NCBI GenBank assembly: GCA_000585055.1
Contig: JEMX01000063.1
Coordinates: 1 to 35,754, forward strand
Length of the DNA stretch: 35,754 bases
Reading direction: 5' to 3'
Source: Candidatus Accumulibacter appositus
Lineage (GTDB): Bacteria; Pseudomonadota; Gammaproteobacteria; Burkholderiales; Rhodocyclaceae
Shown piece after piece: positions 16,979 through 24,540 of the stretch. The translations under genes were made by a program, and so were the position numbers. Position 1 is the stretch's first letter, and every line of letters starts with the position of its first letter. A model generated the notes under the pieces. The model saw only the letters and a program-made list of their open reading frames with translations, had not been told where the DNA came from and did no database searches.

Positions 16979-17063
16979 ATCATAACACCCACGAAATTGA
17001 TAGTACTCAACGCGGGCTGATCACGCAACGCTGGAAGGTGATTCAGTAGAAACTGCTGCCCGT

Positions 17064-17100
17064 CATGACTTGGGGTGTCTCCATGTGTAATGACCGTTAG
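17064..17100 (+). repeat. Dispersed repeat, copy 2 (left border of the island)
   Basis: This copy matches copies 1 and 3 through TGGGG-GTCTC, TGT-ATGACCGTTAG and a leading CATGAC, but it lacks about ten bases found in the others. It is in the same orientation as copy 3 at 26011-26063, so the two form a direct repeat around the 9-kb block. Its conserved CCGTTAG edge abuts the first recognisable codons of a transposase remnant. Confidence 0.55.
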
Positions 17101-17332
17101 GTACGGCCAGCTTCCGCTGATTGAGCACCCGCCACGGCGTGGCGAGGAGGTCGAATGCTCGCCAGCCTATGCCATTCGTTATAGGGAGCGTACCGTCGCC
17201 GAGTGCAGCAATACGCGGCTCAAGGACGAATTCGGCGGCAACTCCAGCGAGGTTTGCAAGCGGCTCACTGGTTTGATTTTTGTCTTGACGCAGGGGATCG
17301 CCTTGGATCACCATACCTTCCATATGAGATAA
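17099..17332 (+). pseudogene. IS4-type DDE transposase, C-terminal remnant
   Basis: About 77 codons that match the end of an IS4-superfamily transposase. LPLIEHPPRRGE is followed by YRERTVAECSNTRLK, which is exactly the Y-(2)-R-(3)-E-(6)-K signature holding the third catalytic residue of this group. KDEFGG comes next, then a drifted hydrophobic tail ending at a TAA. The usual VRVRG segment after DEFGG is altered and the C-terminus has diverged, so it is inactive debris. The N-terminal three quarters are missing and the fragment begins at the edge of repeat copy 2. It marks past transposition at the left border of the island. Confidence 0.7.
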
Positions 17333-17602
17333 GGAGGCGTCGATCCCGCTGTCCGAAGTGCTCCGCCGCTCCCGCCGAAGCGGGAGGGAGGGTTCCACAG
17401 CCCGAAGGATCTCGCCATCCGAATCCAATCGCTGCCGGGGGTATCGCAGACGTGTTGCGTACAGGATCTGGTCGTGCCGGAACGTTCGATGCGAGCACTC
17501 GTCGGCGGAGTTCGTCGCCACTGCTATTTCTCCACGCGAGAAGCACCGCCGACGGTTCGTTGCTAGCACCAGGGCGCGACGCCACGTGGCGAGATCGATC
17601 CG
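17333..17602. other. Non-coding stretch with one hairpin before the island genes
   Basis: No gene is supported here. A perfect 7-bp hairpin CTCCCGC/GCGGGAG with a CGAA loop lies at 17369-17386. The promoter of the following plus-strand genes is probably inside this stretch, but no convincing pair of boxes was found. Confidence 0.4.
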
Positions 17603-18730
17603 ATGTCCTGGCGAGTCGTTAGCGCCGACCGTTTTCTCGACTCCGCCGCTCTGTGGGACGAATTGAACGCAGCGGCGGGTGGTCCGCCGTTTCTGCGCGC
17701 TGCTTTCATCTCGCGCGCACTCGACTTGTTCGGTACCGGCGAAGAAGTCGTGGCAATCCACAGCGACGATGTCGGCGTGGATGCGATCACGATTCTGCAG
17801 AAGGGCCACAGTGGGACGTGGCATACCTTCCAGCCGTCCCAGTTGCCGCTTGGTGCGTGGCTTATGGCGCCGGGGCGTACCCATGCCGCTCTGGCCGCGG
17901 AATTGTTTGAATACCTGCCCGGATTTCCTCTGCTGATCGGAATCACGCAGCAGGATCCGCACATGAGTGCAAGGCCGGCGGAAGGCGGGCTGGTCGAAAC
18001 ACTGAGCCACCAGACGATCGGCTGGATCCCGATCGATGGCGACTTCGAGACCTACTGGAATCAGCGTGGACGACACCTGCGCCAGAATCTGCGCACCCAG
18101 TACTCCCGGCTCGAGAAGGCCGGCATCAGCCGCAAACTGCATGTGCTCAGCCACGCCAAGGAGATGGGCCCGGCGATCGCGCGCTATGCCCGGCTGGAAA
18201 GTGCGGGCTGGAAAGGCGCGGAAGGCACCGCCCTCGGCCTTGACGAAGTCCAGGCACGCTTTTATTGCGCGGTCCTCGAGGACTACTGCGCCATGCAATC
18301 GGGAACGGTCTTCGAACTTCGCTTCGGCGAGCGGACCGTGGCGATGGATCTCTGCATCGAGTCGGACGGTGTGATAGTTCTCCTCAAGACCACCTATGAC
18401 GAAACCGTCATGGGATACTCGCCTTCCTCGATCCTGAAGGCCCTCGCATACGAGCGGCTCTTCGCCCGAGCCGACGTGCACCGTTGCGAATTCTTCGGTC
18501 CCTTCATGTGGTGGACGTCCCGGTGGACGCAGTGCGCGCGCGTGCTCTACCACGTCAACGTCTTCCGCTGGTCTAGGCTGCGCGCCCTGCGCCAACGCGT
18601 GCGCTCTGCGAGCTACGGTCCCCCTGCGCACTCGGGTCTGGCAACGGCCAGTGCGAGCCCCGAGAGCCCGATCCATTGTACATCCCGTTCAGGGGGCCTC
18701 GGCGCGTCTGGCGGTTTGCCGTTCCTATGA
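17603..18730 (+). CDS. GNAT-fold acyltransferase, CelD/FemAB-like
   Basis: A 375-residue protein of the GNAT_6/CelD-like group often found in polysaccharide and secondary-metabolite loci. The middle carries the typical GRHLRQNLRTQYSRLEKAGI stretch (near 153-172), then ARLESAGWKGAEGTAL, and an acceptor-domain motif LRFGERTVAMDLCIE followed by TTYDETVMGYSPSSILKAL. The latter resembles the acetyl-CoA-binding second half of these enzymes. They are thought to transfer acyl or aminoacyl groups to amines or sugars; the substrate here is not known. The last 45 residues are low-complexity and overlap the start of the next gene. Its TGA overlaps the ATG of the glycosyltransferase (ATGA), so translation is probably coupled. 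The start has no strong ribosome site. Confidence 0.75.
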   Translation: MSWRVVSADRFLDSAALWDELNAAAGGPPFLRAAFISRALDLFGTGEEVVAIHSDDVGVDAITILQKGHSGTWHTFQPSQLPLGAWLMAPGRTHAALAAELFEYLPGFPLLIGITQQDPHMSARPAEGGLVETLSHQTIGWIPIDGDFETYWNQRGRHLRQNLRTQYSRLEKAGISRKLHVLSHAKEMGPAIARYARLESAGWKGAEGTALGLDEVQARFYCAVLEDYCAMQSGTVFELRFGERTVAMDLCIESDGVIVLLKTTYDETVMGYSPSSILKALAYERLFARADVHRCEFFGPFMWWTSRWTQCARVLYHVNVFRWSRLRALRQRVRSASYGPPAHSGLATASASPESPIHCTSRSGGLGASGGLPFL

Positions 18731-19983
18731 CGCGGCGTGTGCTGATGATCGCGTATCACTTCCCGCCATTGACCGGGGGCAGCGGCCTGCAGCGCACGCT
18801 CCGATTCGCCCAGCATTTGCCGGCGGAGGGCTGGGAACCGATCGTGATAGCACCACAGACGCGCGCCTATCCGCAGGTCGCGTCCGATCTGCTGAGCGAG
18901 ATCTCGTCCGAGGTGCGCATCGAACGCGCCTTCGCGCTAGATGCGGCGCGACATCTCGCGATCTTCGGGCGCTATCCGCGCGCGCTCGCGCTACCGGACC
19001 GCTGGGTGAGTTGGTGGCTTGGCGCCGTGCCGCTCGGACTGAAACTGATTCGCCGGCATCGGCCGCAGGCGATCTGGTCCACCTGCCCCATTGCCACCGC
19101 GCACCTCATTGGCGCGACGCTGCAGCGCCTAAGCGGACTGCCCTGGGTCGCGGACATGCGCGACCCGCTCGTGCAGGACACGCATCCTTCCGATTGGCGG
19201 GTCAGGCGTGCCTACGCAGCGCTGGAGCGACGAATGGTGGACCGGGCGTCCCGCGTCGTCTTCGTAACGCCCGGTCTCGCACGCCACTACCAGGTGCAGT
19301 ACCCCAGCCTCGACGCCGCTCGGGTGCGCGTCATCGAGAATGGGTTCGACGAAGACTCGTTCGCGCGGCTCGAGGCTGCGAAGCGCATGCCTGTTCCGGT
19401 GGAGGATGCTTTCGTGCTGGTGCACAGCGGTCTCGTCTATCCCACTGCACGTGATCCCCGCGCCTTGTTCCTGGCGCTGCGCAGGATCGCCGATAGCGGC
19501 ATCCTGGACTCGCTCCATTTCAACGTAGTGTTTCGCGCTTCCGGGCGCGACACGGAAATTGCTGCGCTTGCCGATGAACTGGGCGTGTCGCGCTGGATCT
19601 CGCTCGCCCCCGCCGTCGGATATGTTGAGGCGCTTTCCGAGATGTGCGGTGTGCACGGCCTTCTGTTGATGCAGTCGGCAATGTGCAATGACCAGATACC
19701 GGCCAAGACTTACGAGTATCTGCGCGCGGGGCGACCGATCCTCGCCCTTACCGACGAACGCGGCGACACAGGGCGTCTGCTCCGTAGCTTCGGGATCGAC
19801 AGCATCGCCCCGCTGGATGACGCGCGCGCCATCGCCGTCGTGCTGACCCGCTTCATCGAGCGGGTTCGGAGCGGGGAGGCGCCGATCGCGCCGTGCGAAC
19901 ACCTGATGAAGTATTCGCGGCAGCGCCTCACACGCTCCCTCGCGCAGGTCCTAGACGATGTGGCCGCTCAGGATGCCGCCTGA
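18727..19983 (+). CDS. Glycosyltransferase family 4-like protein
   Basis: A 418-residue GT-B glycosyltransferase. The N-terminal half begins VLMIAYHFPPLTGGSGLQRTLRF, a typical GT4 opening with a glycine-rich acceptor loop. A NGFDED linker leads to the C-terminal nucleotide-sugar domain with VLVHSGLVYP, FRASGRDTEI and PAKTYEYLRAGRPILALT, where the Glu in KTYEYL corresponds to the conserved donor-binding acidic residue. It should transfer a sugar from a nucleotide donor; the sugar is not predictable. An ATG overlapping the previous stop (ATGA) was chosen over one at 18676 because the first strand starts right after it. It lies in the plus-strand arm of the island with two likely tailoring genes. 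Confidence 0.85.
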   Translation: MTRRVLMIAYHFPPLTGGSGLQRTLRFAQHLPAEGWEPIVIAPQTRAYPQVASDLLSEISSEVRIERAFALDAARHLAIFGRYPRALALPDRWVSWWLGAVPLGLKLIRRHRPQAIWSTCPIATAHLIGATLQRLSGLPWVADMRDPLVQDTHPSDWRVRRAYAALERRMVDRASRVVFVTPGLARHYQVQYPSLDAARVRVIENGFDEDSFARLEAAKRMPVPVEDAFVLVHSGLVYPTARDPRALFLALRRIADSGILDSLHFNVVFRASGRDTEIAALADELGVSRWISLAPAVGYVEALSEMCGVHGLLLMQSAMCNDQIPAKTYEYLRAGRPILALTDERGDTGRLLRSFGIDSIAPLDDARAIAVVLTRFIERVRSGEAPIAPCEHLMKYSRQRLTRSLAQVLDDVAAQDAA

Positions 19984-20034
19984 GCAAACCTCGCCGCCGG
20001 GCTCCTCGTCGCCAACTCGTCGTAGGGTAGCGCC

Positions 20035-20718
20035 GTGAAGCCGGTCGACAAGCTGGGCGCTGCTCTTCTCGCGATGGAAAGCGCGTTGATCGATCTTCGC
20101 TACGGCGCGTGGATCGGCGGCACGCCTCGGCCCAAGCCCGACAGCCACGTCGCGGTCGGCGCTTATAGTTTCACGAACACGTCCTATCGTGTGCTCGAGG
20201 CGATCTTCCGGGGCCGGCTGCACGCCGACGATGTGCTGGTCGACGTAGGAAGCGGTCGCGGCCGTGTCCTTAACCACTGGCTTCACACGGGGCATCGCGG
20301 CCCCATCCACGGACTCGAACTCGACACCAGGTATGCTGGCCAATGCGCACGGCGCCTGCGTCGTTTCAGTAACGTGCAAGTGCGGACGGGCGATGCGATC
20401 GCGAACCTTCCGCCGGAGACCACGCTGTGCTTCCTGTTCAATCCGTTTGACCGGGCGAACATGCTCCGCTTCCGGGAAGCCGTGCTCGGTACCATTTCCG
20501 ACCTGTACCGCTTGCGCGTCGTCTACTATGCGCCGACATGCCTCGACGTTTGGAGCGACGACCTGCGGTGGGACGTCGCCATCCACCGCCTCGACCTGTG
20601 GTCAGTCCGGCATCAGCCCGAACGCTACCGGACCTACGCCGTGATCACCTGCCGCAATCCGACTGCGCCCGATCGTCGCGAGTGCGCGCCAGATGGCGGC
20701 GGCATCACTTCCGGCTGA
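20035..20718 (+). CDS. Class I SAM-dependent methyltransferase
   Basis: A 227-residue protein with a Rossmann-type SAM-binding motif LVDVGSGRGRVL (68-79), a following GLELD acidic strand end, and VRTGDAIANLP as the next motif. A FLFNPF segment takes the place of the usual motif IV. The methyl acceptor is unknown. The GTG start (20035) has AGGG nearby; the N-terminal RYGAWIGGTPR segment is unusual. The 3' end overlaps the last 14 bases of the convergent minus-strand methyltransferase gene at 20705, so the two transcription units meet head-on inside coding sequence. It is the third gene of the plus-strand arm, 51 bases after the glycosyltransferase. Confidence 0.78.
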   Translation: MKPVDKLGAALLAMESALIDLRYGAWIGGTPRPKPDSHVAVGAYSFTNTSYRVLEAIFRGRLHADDVLVDVGSGRGRVLNHWLHTGHRGPIHGLELDTRYAGQCARRLRRFSNVQVRTGDAIANLPPETTLCFLFNPFDRANMLRFREAVLGTISDLYRLRVVYYAPTCLDVWSDDLRWDVAIHRLDLWSVRHQPERYRTYAVITCRNPTAPDRRECAPDGGGITSG

Positions 20719-21514
20719 CTTCCAGACCTTCCCAGTCGAGCACCAGGTTGATGCTCGCCCCGCAGTTCGCCGGATTGCGTACGAATTCGAGGTAGTCCCT
20801 CATCGCAGTAGCGGAGTTCACGCTGTTGTGCGCGAGCATGAGCGCTCCCGCCGGCAGCTTGTCCCATGCCGTATCGAGGATCTCGCGATAGATGCTCTTG
20901 CCGCGCCCCCGGTCACCATCCGCATCGAGATACAGTAGGTCGATGCGGTCCGACCATGTCGCGCAGAATTCCACCGCGTCGTCTGCGACGATCCGCGCGA
21001 CCTGTGTTCGGTCTATCCTGCGCACGTTGCGTTCGGCACGCTGCGCCTCTTCGGGATCGATCTCTATGCCGATCAGCGCTCGGGCGGCGTATCCCGCCCC
21101 CGGGCCCACGGCAGCACCGGCATTGCTGATAAAGGTGTTGCCGCAGAATACCCCTGCCGCAATCATCACGGCCGGTCGATGGATTGCGTTGATCGCGTAG
21201 ATCAGGCGTTGGACCCTGGGGCTGATGGCCGTCCATGGAATGTCAAACTCGCGTTTCACGGCCTCGCGCATGGCCGCGTAGCCGGCATGATCGTAGCGGG
21301 TATCGCCGATGATTCCCGCTTGCTGCAGTGCATGCAATGCGGAATCGACCATGCGGATTTCCCGTTCCGGGTGTTCGATCGCTTCGAAGGGACGCTTTAC
21401 GTCCATGCGATAGATGTCCCAGTCCGGCGCCTGGAACTCGCGGCCGACCATGGACCCGTAGCTGCCGCGGACCGCTCTTCTGGCCAGATAGCGGGCATAA
21501 CTCAAGACGTCCAT
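20705..21514 (-). CDS. Class I SAM-dependent methyltransferase (O-methyltransferase-like)
   Basis: A 269-residue enzyme. Motif I AVMIAAGVFCGNTFIS (115-130), IGIEIDP (148-154) and DLLYLDADGDRGRG (192-205) give the core of a class I methyltransferase. The DLLYLDAD element resembles the metal-binding region of class I O-methyltransferases. A 90-residue N-terminal extension precedes the core. The target is unknown. It is the last gene of the six-gene minus-strand operon; its start overlaps the end of the nitronate monooxygenase gene by 13 bases. It converges with the plus-strand methyltransferase. The very different neighbours argue that the two are not duplicates of each other. Confidence 0.78.
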   Translation of the reverse strand: MDVLSYARYLARRAVRGSYGSMVGREFQAPDWDIYRMDVKRPFEAIEHPEREIRMVDSALHALQQAGIIGDTRYDHAGYAAMREAVKREFDIPWTAISPRVQRLIYAINAIHRPAVMIAAGVFCGNTFISNAGAAVGPGAGYAARALIGIEIDPEEAQRAERNVRRIDRTQVARIVADDAVEFCATWSDRIDLLYLDADGDRGRGKSIYREILDTAWDKLPAGALMLAHNSVNSATAMRDYLEFVRNPANCGASINLVLDWEGLEVSRK

Positions 21515-22527
21515 CGGGTCCCTCCATCGGACTGCACGGGAAAGCCGGGTAGCGCTTCGGGAAAGCAGCCGCGAAACTCCGCAACGAAGGTTTCGACTCT
21601 CTGTCGCGCCGGCACGATCGCCGTAACGCCGCGAACAGAATGCCCGCAGTACATTGCCATCTCATCGATCCTTCCCTCTGTATGTTCGCTCGGGATCGCC
21701 GCGCTGTAGCGCGGCACCGGGTGACGGACACCAGCCACGTTCGTGAAACCGATGAAGGTCGTCGGAAATGCGCCGGGCGCTGCTGCCGTCAGCCGGTTTC
21801 GCAGCACGCGGTGGCGACGACCCGGCCAGCCGACTTCGAACACCGACGTGATCTCGGTGTCCTCGGGTCCTGAGTCCAGCAGCCTTTGCTTGTAGTCGGC
21901 GTGAGCGAGACTTTCGTGGGTGGCCACGAACAGCGTCCCGCAGACGCAGCCAGCCACGCCTTCGTTGTAGAGTGTACGGAAAGCGTGCCCGCCCCCGATC
22001 CCGCCTGCCGCGAGCAGGTCAACACCGCCACTTGCGGCGAGCGCCTCGGCAACGAGTCTTTCCAACGGCTGCCGGCCCAGCAGGTGGCCACCTGCCTCGG
22101 TACCCTGCAGGATGACACCTGCTGGCTCATGCTTCCGTGCAGTGCGTAGTTCTGCGACGCTGCCGACCATGATCAGCAATTCGCACCCTGACCGGGCAAT
22201 GGCCGTTGTCGCGGCCGTGGTGGGCAATCCGTAGAAGACGAAGAACACCGGTCGCGTGACCGCGTCCAGAACTGCTCGCACTTGCTCCAGAAGCGCACCC
22301 GGGTCCATGAGCTCGGGGATCAGGTTAACCCCGAATGGCCGTGAGGTGCGCGCGAGCATTTGCCGCACACACGCAGCGATCGTGTCGGGCCGCGAGCGGT
22401 AGAGAGCGAGCACGCCCCCTGCACCGGCCTCGGCGACCGCGGCGGCAAGCGCAACCCCTGCGACGCCGCCCATCCCCGCCTGGACGAGAGGAAAGTCGAT
22501 GCCGAGGCGTCGCGCGAGTTCGTTCAT
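21502..22527 (-). CDS. Nitronate monooxygenase-family flavoprotein (NPD/NMO type)
   Basis: A 341-residue FMN-dependent TIM-barrel protein. The opening IDFPLVQAGMGGVAGVALAAAVAEAG matches the NPD family, followed by a SRPFGVNLI strand, GTEAGGHLL (142-150, with a His at 148 in the usual catalytic region), LLAAGGIGGGHAF and a GVAGCVCGTLFVA phosphate-binding part. Class members oxidise nitronates such as propionate 3-nitronate, and some are enoyl reductases. Which reaction occurs here is not shown. It overlaps the GNAT-like gene upstream (four bases) and the methyltransferase downstream, so it is embedded in the operon. An NMO next to an AurF-like N-oxygenase suggests chemistry on an N-oxygenated intermediate. 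Confidence 0.82.
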   Translation of the reverse strand: MNELARRLGIDFPLVQAGMGGVAGVALAAAVAEAGAGGVLALYRSRPDTIAACVRQMLARTSRPFGVNLIPELMDPGALLEQVRAVLDAVTRPVFFVFYGLPTTAATTAIARSGCELLIMVGSVAELRTARKHEPAGVILQGTEAGGHLLGRQPLERLVAEALAASGGVDLLAAGGIGGGHAFRTLYNEGVAGCVCGTLFVATHESLAHADYKQRLLDSGPEDTEITSVFEVGWPGRRHRVLRNRLTAAAPGAFPTTFIGFTNVAGVRHPVPRYSAAIPSEHTEGRIDEMAMYCGHSVRGVTAIVPARQRVETFVAEFRGCFPEALPGFPVQSDGGTRWTS

Positions 22528-23594
22528 GGGCCGGTGTACACGAGCCCGAACATCGCGCCCGCATCGCCGAACTCCAGATTGAGTAACCAGTCACCGTCGG
22601 ATTCGGGCACCGACTGATCGCCGAATGACGCCATGTAGAAAGGCGTCTCTACCGGATCGGGCCGGAAGCCGGCGCGCTCGAATGCCTTCCGCATCCTGGC
22701 GTGTATCGCCGACAAGAGCACTTTTCGATAGCGATGCTCGCCCTGATTGACCTCCGCTATGGCGAGCAGTACGCCGCCGGCGAGATCGTCCGGATCGTCG
22801 CCGTCGCAGTACGACACGACCACGCAGTGCGGCCACTCGGCGAGCACGACGGCGCCGCATCGGGAACCGGCCACCCACACGCTGAACAGGCGATAGCGGA
22901 CGTAGTCCAGAGCCGTGTCGAACCGCCAGTTTAGATAGTCCGCCCCTTCCGAGAGCTTGAGGCCGAATCCGCCATCCCAGCGCGGCAGATTTTCCGGGAT
23001 GCGATCTTCGTTGCGCACCGTGATCGCACCGCGGGCACCGCGTGAGACGAGCGAACCGAAAGCGCCGGCATCGACGCGCGTGGCGCGCGAAATGACCGGC
23101 TTCGCGAGGCGTTTCCAGAGCGGATCGTGAGCGAAGACCGGGTAGTCCCAGTTCAGCCATAGGGTGCGCAGACCCGGAATCTGCACCCACCGTTTCTGCC
23201 GCGCGATGAGCTGTCGCATCTGAAGATTGCCGGGAAACAGGATGCCGATCTCGCAGGTCTTCATCCAGCGATGCAGGAGAAACGTCACGGCACCTGGTTC
23301 GAAGGAGTACGTGTTCGAAAGGATCGCAACAGCGAGACTTCGGGACCCCGACTGCATGCGAACGTACTCCGAGCCCAGGGTGGCGACCACTGCTCCTTCG
23401 GTCGAGAGCAGCAGCTGCAGTCGTGAGTGGGGGTCGCGGAGAAACATGTGGCGAACGTACTGGGGCCGGGAAAGCAAGGGTACATCGAAGTCGGCCTTGG
23501 CGATGGCTGCGTCGAGGCGGTCGGAGAATGCCTGCGTGTACTCGACGACCTTCATTCGCGCGTCTCCGGGCAGGCGCGTCCGCAGCCGATCCAT
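22524..23594 (-). CDS. GNAT-fold acyltransferase-like protein
   Basis: A 356-residue protein that I place with the GNAT-like acyltransferases found in polysaccharide and natural-product loci. A YLRDPHS-like segment and SEYVRMQSGSRSLAVAILSN fit an N-terminal GNAT half. The block SEGADYLNWRFDTALDYVRYRLFSVWVAGSRCGAVVLAEW corresponds to a second GNAT half, followed by KAFERAGFRPDP. It lacks a clear acetyl-CoA pyrophosphate loop, so activity or substrate is uncertain. Two start sites are possible: ATG at 23594, seven bases after the preceding stop, and ATG at 23555, which has a GGAG site. I kept the first. It sits between the diiron oxygenase and the flavoprotein of the operon. Confidence 0.65.
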   Translation of the reverse strand: MDRLRTRLPGDARMKVVEYTQAFSDRLDAAIAKADFDVPLLSRPQYVRHMFLRDPHSRLQLLLSTEGAVVATLGSEYVRMQSGSRSLAVAILSNTYSFEPGAVTFLLHRWMKTCEIGILFPGNLQMRQLIARQKRWVQIPGLRTLWLNWDYPVFAHDPLWKRLAKPVISRATRVDAGAFGSLVSRGARGAITVRNEDRIPENLPRWDGGFGLKLSEGADYLNWRFDTALDYVRYRLFSVWVAGSRCGAVVLAEWPHCVVVSYCDGDDPDDLAGGVLLAIAEVNQGEHRYRKVLLSAIHARMRKAFERAGFRPDPVETPFYMASFGDQSVPESDGDWLLNLEFGDAGAMFGLVYTGP

Positions 23595-23601
23595 CTTGTG
23601 C

Positions 23602-24513
23602 TCATTCCGGTACCGCTTCCGGTGCCCGAAACACGCCCACCTTGTGAAAGAACGTTTCGACTGGATGCCACCACCGCGTCTCCAGTGCGCGCCAACGTGG
23701 CGATGCCTGTATCTCCTTCATGACGCGCAGGGGGTCAGCAATGCCGGCTTCGCGATAGACGCGCGGGTTGGCGAGCAGGGAAAACGCATAGCGCGCATAG
23801 CCGGACACGAGTCGTTCGACCGTATCCAGCTCGTCGAACTGCAGGGCATCCCGCATCTCCAGCGCGAGCGAACTGATGATCGCGCGGTCGAATGCCATGT
23901 GCCGCGCTTCGTCGACATGATGCGCGCGATGCACGGCGCGCACGGTCGGATCCAGTGTCTCGTCCTGCATGCACGCCCGGTTCACTAGGTCGAGCAGGGT
24001 TTCGAGGACATAGACGCGGGCGAAGAACAGCAGATCCGTCCCGGCCCGCGAGAGCGACGGGGTTTCGAATCGCGATACGACCTCCGGCATGACGCGTCCA
24101 TAGTAGCGGTTGCAGAACTCCGCGAGCATGTAGGTGTGCGAATTCTCCTCGTGGATGAAGTGCTGCAGATAGCGGCTAACCGCCGGGCTTCCGCTGCCGA
24201 AACGCCCGCGATAGAGGCGCGTCACCAGTTCGGCGACTAGCGACTGCTCGCCATGGATGTTGAGCGAGAAAAAGCTGACCGTTTCCAGCAGCCCGAATCG
24301 CCACCTGGCCTCGGCGTTCAACGCCAGGAACGCGGGATGGTCGGACAGACTTGATACCTCGGCCGACATGAGCGGCCGGTCCGGTTCGAGCCTCTCCGGA
24401 AATGCGAGGCGCGAGAACGGCACCCAGTCGACACGTTCCGAGGCCCGGACGAGCTTTTCTGCGAAGCCGTCCAGTTCGTGATCGGGAATGCTGACGCGCG
24501 TCGGAGTCGTCAT
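23602..24513 (-). CDS. AurF-like diiron oxygenase
   Basis: A 303-residue helical protein with a full set of diiron ligands in the spacing of the AurF family. These are Glu89 (in HGEQ), Glu123 and His126 (in HEENSH), Glu171 (in VLETLLD), and His198, Glu202 and His205 (in HHVDEARH). The pattern E...E-x2-H...E...H-x3-E-x2-H matches AurF. AurF oxidises aryl-amines to nitro groups; other relatives work on amino acids or carry out different oxidations, so N-oxygenation is only the leading guess. It is the third gene of the operon, 27 bases after the aminoacyl:carrier-protein ligase. That makes a carrier-bound amino acid a plausible substrate. No unusual residue is seen among the ligands, so the site should be active. 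Confidence 0.82.
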   Translation of the reverse strand: MTTPTRVSIPDHELDGFAEKLVRASERVDWVPFSRLAFPERLEPDRPLMSAEVSSLSDHPAFLALNAEARWRFGLLETVSFFSLNIHGEQSLVAELVTRLYRGRFGSGSPAVSRYLQHFIHEENSHTYMLAEFCNRYYGRVMPEVVSRFETPSLSRAGTDLLFFARVYVLETLLDLVNRACMQDETLDPTVRAVHRAHHVDEARHMAFDRAIISSLALEMRDALQFDELDTVERLVSGYARYAFSLLANPRVYREAGIADPLRVMKEIQASPRWRALETRWWHPVETFFHKVGVFRAPEAVPE

Positions 24514-24540
24514 GGCGGTTCGTAGTCTGGCCGCTCGAAC

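Larger units (their letters stand above)
16869..17134. other. Gap upstream of the TRIC-family gene, containing a palindrome and repeat copy 2
   Basis: No intact gene is visible. It carries the leader of the TRIC-family gene on the minus strand, the palindrome at 16963-16978, repeat copy 2 (17064-17100) and the start of a transposase remnant. It is the left border of the accessory island. Confidence 0.5.

Noticed and set aside
17064..17100. Tn21-type (Tn3-family) terminal inverted repeat, because GGGG-GTCTC resembles the start of that 38-bp repeat
   Set aside because: Only the first ten or so bases are alike; the rest differs, there is no Tn3 transposase, and no 38-bp inverted pair flanks the region.
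17063..18676. Open frame of 537 codons on the minus strand at the island's left arm
   Set aside because: Antisense to the GNAT-like gene and the transposase remnant; composition is Arg-rich and no motif is seen.
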